A DNA stretch of 64,000 nucleotides from an uncultured Christensenella sp. (lineage in GTDB: Bacteria; Bacillota; Clostridia; Christensenellales; Borkfalkiaceae): positions 97,670 through 161,669 of the forward strand of contig CAJTQF010000004.1 of NCBI GenBank assembly GCA_910578565.1. The letters are read 5' to 3'. The notes below the pieces were generated by a model. That model was not told the DNA's origin, did not search any database, and was given only the letters and a program-made list of their open reading frames with translations. A program made the position numbers and the translations under genes. The number at the start of each line of letters is the position of its first letter. Position 1 is the first letter of the stretch. Below, one piece after another: positions 8,767 to 19,156 of the stretch.

Positions 8767-11700
8767 ATGAAAAAGTCTATTTTAAGTTTGTTATTGGCAG
8801 TCGTTCTTACTTTTGGAGCGACTCAAAGTGTGATTAGTGCATTTGCGGAATCAAAACGTAACGAGGATACACCTATAGCGCAAATTTCTAATGACAATTA
8901 TGAGTCCGTAAATGAGCGTACGAATAAAACAATAGAAAATCAAAATGCTGAAACCGCAGTACAAGCTATAAAAGACTGTACAGAATATTTAGGTGGCGAA
9001 GTATGTACTTTTGAAAGTGAAGACGAATACAATTGTTTTACAGAAAAAGAAACTAATAAGATTGAAAATATATCCAATACATATTCACGCAGTACAACAG
9101 AAATCAAAAAGACTTTTAAGGTTCTTGATAGAAAAACTTCAAAGCCTATTTCTAATGCTATTGTAAGACTTAATGGTATCCCGCGTTATACAGATAGAAA
9201 TGGCGAAATTAATGTAACTCTTACAGATTCTGTATATGAATTATATGTCGAAAAAAACATAAAAGATGCAAAAGTTCAATATAATCCACACATAGAATTT
9301 TTATATCTTGAAGATGAAGAAGACTCAAATACAGTAAAAACTGTGTACTTAAAACGTCCTTGTGATGACCTTGAAATTTATGCAGTTAACTTAAGGATTG
9401 GCAGTGCATATGGTTCTAATCCGGAATTTTATAATCTTCTAGAGCAGGAATATTATTTTGCTTTAGATTATATGAATTATCCTGCTGATATAATTTTGGA
9501 AACAAATAAAACACCTGATTTCTCATGCTTATATGTTAATGGTAATCTTGATAGATTGGCTGTTGGCAATGACTTCGTATACTTTGATTATAATAAGCTA
9601 AAAAAAGACGGAACACCTTTTTATAGTCCAGATGATGAGTTTAGTATAAGTTTTGTTTATGAAGGAATAGAATCTGAACAATATAAATTGCATTTAAAAT
9701 TTTCCGATTTAAAGAATGTAAAGGCACCGACTATCGATTTAGGTGATGGCGTTCAGCCTGTTACGCGTAGCTTAAATAATGGCTTAGTATCAGGTGGTCC
9801 CACTCCGGACCAAGATATGGGATTAGGAGCTAATTGCACTGTAGATCTTGTCTCTTTTGCTAAGTATTTTGCTCAATTGTTTGATGATGGAATCGCTAAA
9901 GTTAGTAGGCCTAAAAAGTGGGGATCCATAAATCCTACATTTACTGCTACATATAACCCTAAAAAAAACACTATGAAGATTGTTGTAGGTTTTTCATATC
10001 AAAAGGACATTAAAAAAACTGGAGATAAAATTAATTTTGAAAAATATAAGGATGCAGTTGAATTATCAGAGCTATATGAGCCTGAGTTGAATGATTTACG
10101 CAATCAGGTTAATACAGCGCAAGACAATCTTTCTCATTTAAAAGAAGATAAATGGGATACAAATAAAAATCAAAACGAAATTGCTCGTCAACTCGCAGAA
10201 TATGAAAGGGCACGAGATAATTATGCAAAGGCAGCAAAAGAATATAATGAGGGATATTATTATCAAACTATGAGTGATCATGAGTACTTATTACGTAGAG
10301 AGTTTGATAACAATGCAGATAAATTATCTAATTTGGCTGAACAGATAAGAAATGGAAAAGATGCTGTTTCGGCATTAAAGCGCGAATTAGGTGATTTAAA
10401 GGAGATGAAATACGATAGGATATCAAACAATATATTCAAAGGCTCTTTCAAATTTGATTTTCAGTTTAAAGTTTTGGGAACATATGAATTTGAAGTCACT
10501 ACTAAAGATATTCAAAAATTTGATATTTCTGGGATGTTTCATTTTGGATTATCTTATACTAAGCATTTCATGGCGGGCTATGTACCAGTATATTTGAGAG
10601 CAGCTGGTAGTTTGGATATTGGAGTTAAATTTGAGTTTTATAAGGATGGAGCAAAATTAGAAAAATTAGCTGATATTTTTACATTTTTTATTAAAATAGT
10701 AATTAGAGGTGATGCCGGTGTTGGATTATATGATTATTTATCGGTTGGCGCATTTCTAAGTCTTACCTTTGATTTTCAATTTAAATTTGGTAGTGCTTCT
10801 GATAAATCTTTTGGCAAATTTGCTTTAGGGGTTGGAGTCAGAGTCAAATTACTATTTTTTGAATGGGAATTCAAATTTCCCGATGCTTGGGGTGGTGAGC
10901 CATTAGAATGGTATATGTTTGGAGGAGATAAAAAAGAAAATCAAAGTAATACTGCAAAGTTAATGTCGCGTTCATATAATTTGCAACATAGTGGAAATAC
11001 ATTTGATTCTGTTTATCAAGATTCGAAGCCTCAACTGATGGATATAGGTGATGGTAAATATATTCTTGTTTGGTTACGCGATAGTATTCAGAGAGATGCA
11101 TATAATAGAACAGAATTAGTTTATTCGATTTTTGATGGTAATGAATGGAGCGAAGTAAATCCGATTACATCTAACAGTAATACAGCTGATTTTAATCCAG
11201 AACTTTATAAAAGAGGCAGCAAAATTTATTTAACTTGGCAGAGATTAAACAATAAATTAACCGAAAATGATACATTATATGATATGACTTCAAAAAGCGA
11301 AATTTGGTTTTCTGAGTTTGATTTCAATTCACTGACATTTGGTAATTCTCAAAGAATTACTAATGATTCAACTATGGATTTGGCACCTAAATTTGCAATT
11401 TCTAATAATGAAAATGATGATTTGATACTTATTTGGCAAAAAAATACAGCAAACGACATGTTGGGAATGGAAGGAATCAATAGCATAGTCTATTCTACTT
11501 ATTGCGACTCAAGCAAACAATGGTCTGAATCAAAAATAATTTATTCATCAGAAAATATTATATCTTATGTTACTGGGGCTATGCAAAATGGTCAATTATT
11601 AGTTTCTTTTGTTGAGGATTTGGACAAGGATTTACTTACATCAGAAGACAGAATTGTTAAAGTTTTAAACTCTAATAATGAGGAAGTTTATTCTACAAGT

Positions 11701-12762
11701 TCAAATGTAGGGTCAACGCAATTTGTTGACGAAAATGGAGAAATTATGCTATACTATTATGATAATGGTAATATAGTGAAAACAAATCTAAAAACAAAAG
11801 AAAATGTTATAACTTGTACTACAGATGATTTTAATAGTGGCTTTAAAGTTGTATCCAACAAAAATGGAACAGTAATCTTCTATAGCACCACTGATGGGGA
11901 AAGAAAGCAAAGCTATTGTGTAATTTATGATTCTATTGCAAATAAATGGTCACAAGGTGTTAAACTTAGCCAGTGCTTGGATAATGCCGATATGTGTACC
12001 GGATTTCTTACTGAATCTGGAGATATAGCTTATGCTCATATTGTCTATGACGATAAACAAAGTTATGCAAGTATAGATTTTGGTGAAAAGAAATTGAATT
12101 ATTCAGTAGAAATTAAAGATGCTTATTTTTTAGGAAGCCTTGTTGATGGGGAAAAATTTGAACTGGCATTAACAGTAAAAAATACAGGTGACTTTGAATT
12201 TAATCAAATAAAAATTTCTTTATTTGGGCAAGAGCATCTTATTGAGTTGGGGGATTCTTTGTTATTAGGTGAAACAAGAACTCTTTTTATTGATTTTTTC
12301 GCAAAAATACAAGGAAAAACAAATGATACAATTTCTTGTGATGTAATTATTAATGATCAGTCGTTTGCACAATACAACTATACTTTTTTCTTCGGGTATG
12401 TTGACTATTGTTTAGATTCTGAACTAATAATAATTGATGCAACACAAGTTTTCAAAGTTAATATAATAAATTTAAGTAATTATGTTAGTGATGGAAAATT
12501 AATTGTGTACATAAATGGAGAAATAACACAAGAAATTGAATTAAAAGATGTTTGCAAAAATGGGACGGAAATAATAGAGATAACTTTTACAGAATTGTTA
12601 AAAGGTGATTTTGTATATGTTGAATTTGTTTCAGACTCAGAAGAAGTGTATTTAAATAATAATTCATGTGCTTTTTCTAGTACATTAGATAACATAATAC
12701 CAAAAGAAGCTATTTCAAATCCTTATGCGGATATATTAAGTTTAGCTAAAGGAGCCTTTTAA
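8767..12762 (+). CDS. Large exported multidomain protein of unknown function
   Basis: The protein has 1331 residues with a signal peptide of ~28 residues (cleavage after AFA). A segment at ~112-150 resembles a carboxypeptidase-regulatory or transthyretin-like beta domain. A charged helical, probably coiled-coil segment follows at ~420-550. Residues ~560-715 are rich in alternating hydrophobic strands (FKFDFQFKV, LSLTFDFQFKF). Residues ~740-1110 contain repeated strand-turn units such as YILVWLRDS and IYLTWQRLN, like a beta-propeller. The last ~215 residues have CARDB-like strands (FELALTVKNTG). No anchor is visible. AGGAG precedes the start, and the stop codon shares its last A with the next start (TAATG). 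Domain names are tentative. Confidence 0.65.
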   Translation: MKKSILSLLLAVVLTFGATQSVISAFAESKRNEDTPIAQISNDNYESVNERTNKTIENQNAETAVQAIKDCTEYLGGEVCTFESEDEYNCFTEKETNKIENISNTYSRSTTEIKKTFKVLDRKTSKPISNAIVRLNGIPRYTDRNGEINVTLTDSVYELYVEKNIKDAKVQYNPHIEFLYLEDEEDSNTVKTVYLKRPCDDLEIYAVNLRIGSAYGSNPEFYNLLEQEYYFALDYMNYPADIILETNKTPDFSCLYVNGNLDRLAVGNDFVYFDYNKLKKDGTPFYSPDDEFSISFVYEGIESEQYKLHLKFSDLKNVKAPTIDLGDGVQPVTRSLNNGLVSGGPTPDQDMGLGANCTVDLVSFAKYFAQLFDDGIAKVSRPKKWGSINPTFTATYNPKKNTMKIVVGFSYQKDIKKTGDKINFEKYKDAVELSELYEPELNDLRNQVNTAQDNLSHLKEDKWDTNKNQNEIARQLAEYERARDNYAKAAKEYNEGYYYQTMSDHEYLLRREFDNNADKLSNLAEQIRNGKDAVSALKRELGDLKEMKYDRISNNIFKGSFKFDFQFKVLGTYEFEVTTKDIQKFDISGMFHFGLSYTKHFMAGYVPVYLRAAGSLDIGVKFEFYKDGAKLEKLADIFTFFIKIVIRGDAGVGLYDYLSVGAFLSLTFDFQFKFGSASDKSFGKFALGVGVRVKLLFFEWEFKFPDAWGGEPLEWYMFGGDKKENQSNTAKLMSRSYNLQHSGNTFDSVYQDSKPQLMDIGDGKYILVWLRDSIQRDAYNRTELVYSIFDGNEWSEVNPITSNSNTADFNPELYKRGSKIYLTWQRLNNKLTENDTLYDMTSKSEIWFSEFDFNSLTFGNSQRITNDSTMDLAPKFAISNNENDDLILIWQKNTANDMLGMEGINSIVYSTYCDSSKQWSESKIIYSSENIISYVTGAMQNGQLLVSFVEDLDKDLLTSEDRIVKVLNSNNEEVYSTSSNVGSTQFVDENGEIMLYYYDNGNIVKTNLKTKENVITCTTDDFNSGFKVVSNKNGTVIFYSTTDGERKQSYCVIYDSIANKWSQGVKLSQCLDNADMCTGFLTESGDIAYAHIVYDDKQSYASIDFGEKKLNYSVEIKDAYFLGSLVDGEKFELALTVKNTGDFEFNQIKISLFGQEHLIELGDSLLLGETRTLFIDFFAKIQGKTNDTISCDVIINDQSFAQYNYTFFFGYVDYCLDSELIIIDATQVFKVNIINLSNYVSDGKLIVYINGEITQEIELKDVCKNGTEIIEITFTELLKGDFVYVEFVSDSEEVYLNNNSCAFSSTLDNIIPKEAISNPYADILSLAKGAF

Positions 12763-13544
12763 TGATTATCAATAAAGATATAGGGATTAAGAAGGATAGC
12801 GGTTTTATTATTCCAGTTTTCCTAATAATTAATATTTCTTTATTAGTAGCAACAATTGTATTTTGGTGGTTCTATATAGATGAATATGATTTTGCATATC
12901 TTGTTGAAAATGGAGTTGAAATAGAAGCAACGGTTGTTGATTATGATTATCATTCTGAAAGTTATGCAGATGGCGATGCTGATTATTTATCAGGATGGTA
13001 TTACATATGGGAATGTCATTACAATGGTAGAACATATAGCGGAATTGGACCTAATGGATATTTAAGAACTCAAGAAGAAGTAATGGAGTATTTAGGTAAA
13101 AATTTCACCGTTACGGTTGATCCTAATAGTAATTGGGTAGTGGATAAACCTATTGCAGAAATACGTCCTTACGGATTAAAATTTGAATTTTTTATAACAG
13201 GAGCAATTAGTTTTTCGATAATATTTCCAATTGTTTTGTTAAGCACTTTTATTATAATGCTTTATCCTATGATATTAAATAATAAAATAGATAAAACTGC
13301 AAAATTGCCAATATTAGGTGAAGTAATAAAGGTATTTGGATTTCTATGGTTCTATATTAAAGTAAAATATAAAGATGAAAATAATGAAATTCAAGAAAAG
13401 TGGGCAAAAGCCTATTTTACTAGAAAAGAAGCTCAATATTTAAAGAACAAGAAATATATAAATATAGTACTTTATAAAAAAACATACGGCATTTTAGAAG
13501 AAATGCCAATAGAGAAGAAAAGACCAAAAAAATATGACGCATAA
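12762..13544 (+). CDS. Two-helix membrane protein, DUF3592-like
   Basis: The protein has 260 residues. Membrane helices lie at about residues 14-38 and 145-172. The domain between them resembles the DUF3592 type (VEIEATVVDYDY, then HYNGRTYSGIGP), and a basic cytoplasmic-looking tail ends in KKRPKKYDA. The start overlaps the preceding stop (TAATG) and AAGGAG lies just upstream, so it is translated with the large exported protein. The role is unknown. Help with export or assembly of the surface proteins is only a guess from context. Confidence 0.55.
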   Translation: MIINKDIGIKKDSGFIIPVFLIINISLLVATIVFWWFYIDEYDFAYLVENGVEIEATVVDYDYHSESYADGDADYLSGWYYIWECHYNGRTYSGIGPNGYLRTQEEVMEYLGKNFTVTVDPNSNWVVDKPIAEIRPYGLKFEFFITGAISFSIIFPIVLLSTFIIMLYPMILNNKIDKTAKLPILGEVIKVFGFLWFYIKVKYKDENNEIQEKWAKAYFTRKEAQYLKNKKYINIVLYKKTYGILEEMPIEKKRPKKYDA

Positions 13545-14283
13545 GAAAAAACTATTAATTATTACAATTTCAATCAGTTTGACAGTTGCTATAGCAGTTA
13601 CGTTTATTGCTCTTGCGTTTACGGTCTGGAAGCAACCACCCAAAACAACGCAAGAGTGGTTAAACGATTTTAAAAATTGCATAGTTGTTGAAAAAGACGA
13701 CAGCGAGCAGAAAACTTTTAAGAACATAACCATAACCGAAGACGGAAATGCAGTAGCATTATACGAACATCTGATTGAGATAAAAGACCAGAATGAAGAG
13801 AAGATAGCGCACCTTTCTGTAAAAGAAGAATTTCCAACGCTTGAAACAGATGAGTTCGATACATACGACGAGTACTATTTCATAGACGGAACTATGTATA
13901 TGCAGCGAATAGCGGCAGGCGAAACTAACGGGACAAGTTTCGGTTCTACGTGGGAAGTATTTTGGGAAGTGGTAACGGAAAATCTCAGTTCTGCAAATTA
14001 TAATTTTGCTGAGAGCAATTTCACGGATTTACTTCTGACTCATAACAAGCATACGCATAGTATGTCAGCAACAATTTCGGATAGTAACAAATATAAATTC
14101 TTTGTTGGTGCGGAAGGGATTGCCGATATGAGCGGAATAAATATCGCTATGACGTTTAACGATGAAACAGGATATTACGATTTGAAAATAGGCTATACAT
14201 ATAAGGATAAGCAGTCAGTTGAAATCAGCATTTCCAGGACCGAGCCTACAGATATAGAAATTAAAGATTTTGTACAAAGGTAA
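13534..14283 (+). CDS. Membrane-anchored extracytoplasmic protein, unknown
   Basis: The protein has 249 residues. An N-terminal membrane helix at about residues 7-30 lacks a lipobox Cys, so it is probably an uncleaved anchor. An external domain of ~215 residues follows, rich in acidic and aromatic residues, with no recognised family. The start overlaps the preceding gene by 11 nt in another frame and has only a weak purine-rich site, so translation is probably coupled. The next gene begins 9 nt after its stop. By eye, base composition rises from very AT-rich in the preceding two genes towards the more balanced composition of the next one. Confidence 0.6.
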   Translation: MTHKKKLLIITISISLTVAIAVTFIALAFTVWKQPPKTTQEWLNDFKNCIVVEKDDSEQKTFKNITITEDGNAVALYEHLIEIKDQNEEKIAHLSVKEEFPTLETDEFDTYDEYYFIDGTMYMQRIAAGETNGTSFGSTWEVFWEVVTENLSSANYNFAESNFTDLLLTHNKHTHSMSATISDSNKYKFFVGAEGIADMSGINIAMTFNDETGYYDLKIGYTYKDKQSVEISISRTEPTDIEIKDFVQR

Positions 14284-14292
14284 AAATTTCAT

Positions 14293-17200
14293 ATGTTCGC
14301 GAGAAGAAGAACGGTAATTTTGTTACTGTCGATGATAATAGTATCGCTCATATCCGTTTTCTTAATTTCATTTAAGGGAGCGGATATTGTTTATGCGGAA
14401 ACAAACAGTAAATTCAGCGGAGGAAACGGTAAGGCGGAAACGCCTTATCAGATTTCCACGGCTGACGATTTTTGTGCCCTTGAAGAACTGAATACCCAAC
14501 ATACGTTGAACGGATATTTCAACGTATATTTTGTTCTTATTTCCGATATCGATTTGAGCGGCAGAACAATTAATCCTATAGGTACTCAACTTTATCCTTT
14601 TAAAGGACACTTAGACGGCGATGGGTTTAGTGTTACAAACATCTCGATAAATTCGACAGAAGACCATACGGGATTATTCGGCGCAATCAGTTCGGACGCG
14701 AGTCTGAAAGACATTACAATAAGCGGAGATATTTCGGGAAATTCCAATGTTGGCGGTCTGGTCGGTTTAAATCAGGGAATAGTAACAGGTTGCATCAATC
14801 TTGCAAACGTTAAAAGCGCGGATGACAGCGCGAACATAGACGTCGGCGGTATTTGCGGTTACAATGAAAATATAATTTCTGATTGTTACAATAACGGACA
14901 TATCCAAGGTTTCGGCGTAAATACGGGTGGAATTGTCGGCTCGAACGCGGCAGGAGCTGTAAGGAACTGTTTTAACGTCGGCTTGGTTGAATCGGAATAC
15001 TATGGCGTCGGAGGAATTGCGGGCAGTAATGAAGCTACGATAAGCAGCTGTTACAACAGTTCCGCTATTTCTGCGTATAGTACAGCTGGCGGAATTGTAG
15101 GGTCAAATAGCAGTTTAGGTTTAATTGAAAATACATACAATACTGGAAATATTACAGTAAAAAATAATATGGCAGGCGGAATATGCGGGGGTAATGAAGG
15201 TGCGGTTTACAATTCTTATAATTGCCAAAACGTAGCAGGCGTGTCTCAGGAAGGGGGTATTTGCGGATTTGTATCTAACAGTGCGATAGTAAACAGTTGC
15301 TTTTCTTCATCGGACAAGTATGATGGTAAACTGACTTTCCGAGGAAACGATTATCCTAATTCCAAAATCCTGCGCGACGTGGATATTGCGAACGGTGATT
15401 CTTTAATAAACGAAAAGAAAGCTGCAGCCCTATCCGGAGGTAGAGGTGCTGGCGTATGGACGAAAAGGACATATGATGAAACGTCCTGTTATTACCCTGA
15501 GTTGTCTGTTTTTTACACTTCGACTAATTCAGTCATATCTAATTTTTCAAAGAACAGTGTAAAGATAGATCGACAGACCACGGAAATTTCACTTGGTACA
15601 ATTTCATATGTTTATAATGGAACAGCAAACGAACCCGATGTTTATCGTGGTGATGAGTTGCTTGTGCGTAATATAGATTACAAGATTAGTTTTTCGAATA
15701 ATATTAATGCCGGAGATAAGAATGCGGCTTCTGCCCAAATTACATTCATTAATTACTTCAAAGGAGGCACCACAAAATATTTTTCTGTAACCAAACAACC
15801 TATTACGGTTAAATGGAGCGAAGAAAAGTTCAGTTATACTGGGAAAGTTCAGCATCCTACTGTATCCGTAGAGACTGGAAAAATCGGTGACGAAAACATA
15901 ACATTTGAGTATGTGTATGACTCAAATATTGAAATAGGAAAACATTCAGTAAAGGCTCAACTTGATGCCGCAAACGAAATCAATAAAAATTATTCTTTTG
16001 AACCAGAGACCGTGGAATATCTGATTTCAGGTGCTGCGTTAGTGTTGGAGTGGAGTACCGATACGCTTTATTACAATGGTGCAGCGCAGCATCCGGAAGC
16101 AAGTATAAAAAGCGGAATCAAAGAATCGGATTCAGTAAAACTGATTTACACAGCGTACTCAAATAATATTAATGCTCAAACAGGTTACACAGTTAAAGTT
16201 ACATGCGACAATAAAAATTATAGTCTTGATATAACTTATACGTACAGCATTGAGAAACAACCTATTACAGCAGAATTTGAAATAAAAGATTTTTACTATA
16301 CAGGTTCAGCTCAGTATCCTGAAATCTCGAAAGTAAACAATGTGATAGGTGCTGAACAAATTGAGTTTGAATATAAAGGGTACACAGATAACATTGCGGC
16401 AAAAACAGGTTATACCGTTACTGCAGTGCTTGCTGATACAATTACAAATGCAAATTATGTTTTAAATGAAACAATAGGAACTTATGAAATTAAACGGCAA
16501 CCGATTACTGTTTCGTTTTCAGAGATACCGTTAGTTTACAATGCTCAACCGCAGTATCCTGCAGTTAGTGCGGATAGCGGAGTTATCGGAGACGAGAAAA
16601 TAGTTTTTAAAATATCCGATTATTCATCAAACATTAATGCAACAAGTGGTGAAACTTATTCAATTGTTGTTTCATTAGATTCTGCAAGTTCGGTTAACGG
16701 TAATTATGTATTTGAACCTGTAACTTATTATTACGGCATTAAGCAAGCCGAAATAATTGTTGCTTGGGACAATGACAGCTTGCCTTTAATCTATAATGCA
16801 AAGCCACAGCATCCTACGGCAACAATAGTTTCAGAAGTATTTGACGAAGGGATAAAACTTTTATACGGAGAATGTGATTCTGTTAATGTTGGAAGTCATT
16901 ACAGTATATCAATCGAATCTGAAAACAATAATTACAAAATAGCAAATGTTCTCGAATATGAGATTAAGCCAATGCCTTTAGTTCTTGCGTGGAAAGGTGA
17001 GAGTAGCTTTGTGTATAACGGTAATGCTCAGCGCCCAGAAGTTAAAATAGTTACTGAGACTTTTGATACGGTAGAACTGGTATATGGTGTTTGTAATAAT
17101 ATAAATGTAGGGCAAGACTACACAATTGAGATTGCGTGTAATAACGCCAATTATATATTGGTTAATGATCTAACATATTCTATAATGCCTAAGCAGCTCG

Positions 17201-18732
17201 AAGTTGTTTGGGAAGATAACACGCTTACATATAATGGCTTATCGCAGTATCCTAATGCGACGGTTGAAGGCTCGATTCAGGGTGAAAATATCAGTCTAAA
17301 GTATGTAAACTGTGAGAACAATTTCGACGTCGGTGTCAAATATACAGCAATGGTAGTACTTGACGAAAGTAATCCTATTAATGGTAACTATATGCTTAAT
17401 CAGGCGCAGATTGAAACTACATATAGAATTAACAAGAAAAAACTTGAACTGGTAAATATAAAAGCCATAGACCGAGAATATAACGGCAAAACTGCTATCG
17501 AAATGGAGGGCGGTGAACTTAAAGGCGTGATTTCCGGTGATGCGGTTACTTTTATAACTAATATGGCAGTAGCAATGAATGCCACTGCCGGTGAGAACAA
17601 AGCTGTTATGTTTATGCCAACTCTACAAGGAGAACATGCTTATCGTTATAGAATCAATGTGCCCGATGTTACGGTCAACATACATAAAGCCAAGTTTGAT
17701 ATTTCAAATCTGGAATTTAATGGTTTAAGTTACCTGTATGACGGAGAAGTAAAAAGTGTACAGATGCAAGGCGACCTACCTGAGTTTATTAAATATGAAA
17801 TAATAGGAAACGAACAAACTCAAGTTGGAGAATATACTGCAAATGTACATTTCATATATAATGAAACTAATGTTGAACCAATTTCTGATATAGAGGTTAA
17901 ATGGTATATTGCAGCATCCGAATATTCTATCGGTAATACTATCAAGTTAAATATTCAGTCTGGGATGATAGAATACGGAGCAACTTTTGAAAGTAAAGTT
18001 TTAGATGATGTCATTGACGAGATGTTTCCCAAGAATGTAGAATGTTTAAGAGGATTTAATACTGGATTTTATAAAGATGGAAGCAGAATCGAGTTTAATG
18101 GAACCGTAAAAATTGAGCTTTCGCTTGATGATGAGACTCTTAGTAAATCAAATCTAAAACTTTATAGAGAGATAAATGGCGAACTGAAACAAATAGAATA
18201 TGAGTTAACTGATTCAAGTTTGGTATTTATTACAGATGAGCTGACGGATTTTTATATTACAGTAGAATCTAAAAACAATGCACTTGCAATCGGATTAGGT
18301 ACAAGCGCAGGCATCGTAATTCTTTTAGCTGGAGGATTTTGTATATTATTTGTTTTATTAAAAAAGAGAAAGAAAGCAGCAGCTATTGCAACTATAAATT
18401 TAATAAGCTTAAATGAAGAAACTGTAGAACAACAGATGGTACAAACTAATGAACCCGAACCAATACTTCAAGAACCAATAGATAAGGAATTTGTTATTGA
18501 CGGTATTTATTGCTTTAGTTATCAAAGCTTTCTTGCATCTTTAAATTATAAGGATCAATATCGGCAGAAAGAGATATGTTCTTATTCGACAGAAAAAGCT
18601 AAACGATGTGCTGCTGGCAAGGGGAACGGTAAAAGGAAAGAATTGTACTGGTTAGGTAAAAGAATTATAAAAGGTTCAATTGGATATTATGACCTATTAG
18701 AGAAAGCAAAGCAAATTATAAATTCAAATTAA
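14293..18732 (+). CDS. Membrane-anchored surface protein with GLUG and MBG-like repeats
   Basis: The protein has 1479 residues. A signal peptide covers ~1-36 (VYAETNS). The N-terminal GLUG-type region (~40-370, with GGLVGLN, GGICGYN, GGIVGSN) matches the start of the 2026-residue protein in layout. About ten repeats of ~75-80 residues follow from ~426, each with a core like YNGxAQxP, which resembles MBG-type domains of bacterial adhesins. One membrane helix lies at ~1331-1354. A basic stop-transfer (LKKRKK) leads into a ~120-residue cytoplasmic tail. That tail is unusually long for an adhesin and contains an aromatic/basic segment (ELYWLGKRIIKGSIGYYDLL). Last gene of the operon, ended by a terminator at 18742. 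Confidence 0.8.
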   Translation: MFARRRTVILLLSMIIVSLISVFLISFKGADIVYAETNSKFSGGNGKAETPYQISTADDFCALEELNTQHTLNGYFNVYFVLISDIDLSGRTINPIGTQLYPFKGHLDGDGFSVTNISINSTEDHTGLFGAISSDASLKDITISGDISGNSNVGGLVGLNQGIVTGCINLANVKSADDSANIDVGGICGYNENIISDCYNNGHIQGFGVNTGGIVGSNAAGAVRNCFNVGLVESEYYGVGGIAGSNEATISSCYNSSAISAYSTAGGIVGSNSSLGLIENTYNTGNITVKNNMAGGICGGNEGAVYNSYNCQNVAGVSQEGGICGFVSNSAIVNSCFSSSDKYDGKLTFRGNDYPNSKILRDVDIANGDSLINEKKAAALSGGRGAGVWTKRTYDETSCYYPELSVFYTSTNSVISNFSKNSVKIDRQTTEISLGTISYVYNGTANEPDVYRGDELLVRNIDYKISFSNNINAGDKNAASAQITFINYFKGGTTKYFSVTKQPITVKWSEEKFSYTGKVQHPTVSVETGKIGDENITFEYVYDSNIEIGKHSVKAQLDAANEINKNYSFEPETVEYLISGAALVLEWSTDTLYYNGAAQHPEASIKSGIKESDSVKLIYTAYSNNINAQTGYTVKVTCDNKNYSLDITYTYSIEKQPITAEFEIKDFYYTGSAQYPEISKVNNVIGAEQIEFEYKGYTDNIAAKTGYTVTAVLADTITNANYVLNETIGTYEIKRQPITVSFSEIPLVYNAQPQYPAVSADSGVIGDEKIVFKISDYSSNINATSGETYSIVVSLDSASSVNGNYVFEPVTYYYGIKQAEIIVAWDNDSLPLIYNAKPQHPTATIVSEVFDEGIKLLYGECDSVNVGSHYSISIESENNNYKIANVLEYEIKPMPLVLAWKGESSFVYNGNAQRPEVKIVTETFDTVELVYGVCNNINVGQDYTIEIACNNANYILVNDLTYSIMPKQLEVVWEDNTLTYNGLSQYPNATVEGSIQGENISLKYVNCENNFDVGVKYTAMVVLDESNPINGNYMLNQAQIETTYRINKKKLELVNIKAIDREYNGKTAIEMEGGELKGVISGDAVTFITNMAVAMNATAGENKAVMFMPTLQGEHAYRYRINVPDVTVNIHKAKFDISNLEFNGLSYLYDGEVKSVQMQGDLPEFIKYEIIGNEQTQVGEYTANVHFIYNETNVEPISDIEVKWYIAASEYSIGNTIKLNIQSGMIEYGATFESKVLDDVIDEMFPKNVECLRGFNTGFYKDGSRIEFNGTVKIELSLDDETLSKSNLKLYREINGELKQIEYELTDSSLVFITDELTDFYITVESKNNALAIGLGTSAGIVILLAGGFCILFVLLKKRKKAAAIATINLISLNEETVEQQMVQTNEPEPILQEPIDKEFVIDGIYCFSYQSFLASLNYKDQYRQKEICSYSTEKAKRCAAGKGNGKRKELYWLGKRIIKGSIGYYDLLEKAKQIINSN

Positions 18733-18741
18733 TATTTCATA

Positions 18742-18768
18742 AAGGGTGTCTAGTCAGATACCCTTTTT
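18742..18768 (+). terminator. Intrinsic terminator of the surface-protein operon
   Basis: A stem GGGTGTC / GATACCC (one G-U pair) with a TAGTCA loop is followed by TTTTT. It lies 10 nt after the last stop codon of the operon. Confidence 0.8.
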
Positions 18769-18853
18769 AATATAAAAAATATTTTATATGATATTATTTT
18801 CGTCTAAATAAAATGCAATTCATTTTGGTGAAAGACCAGAAGAATCAAAACAA

Positions 18854-18876
18854 GCCGCTATTGGGTAGCGGCTTTT
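18854..18876 (+). terminator. Terminator-like hairpin
   Basis: GCCGCTA / TAGCGGC (7 bp, perfect) with a TTGGG loop is followed by TTTT. It is about 85 nt beyond the operon terminator. It may be a back-up terminator or the end of an unrecognised short transcript. Confidence 0.6.
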
Positions 18877-19156
18877 AATAATTACAAAACAAGCAATTAT
18901 TCGGCAACATTAGGCAAAATATAATGTCATAAATTTTGTAATATTAACATATGCAGCACACACAAAAAAATTATAAAAAATACTAACATTGTCGAGCTGT
19001 ATTATTCTAAAGCTATAAAATCTTAATTAAATAATTTTAACTGTGAAGAGTAAAAAGTTAAAAAGCATACCGCATACACGGACATATTTAAGCAGTTAAG
19101 TTAATGCCAGATGAGGCTTAACTTGTTGCACATAAAGGTCCAAGCGTTTATGGTGA

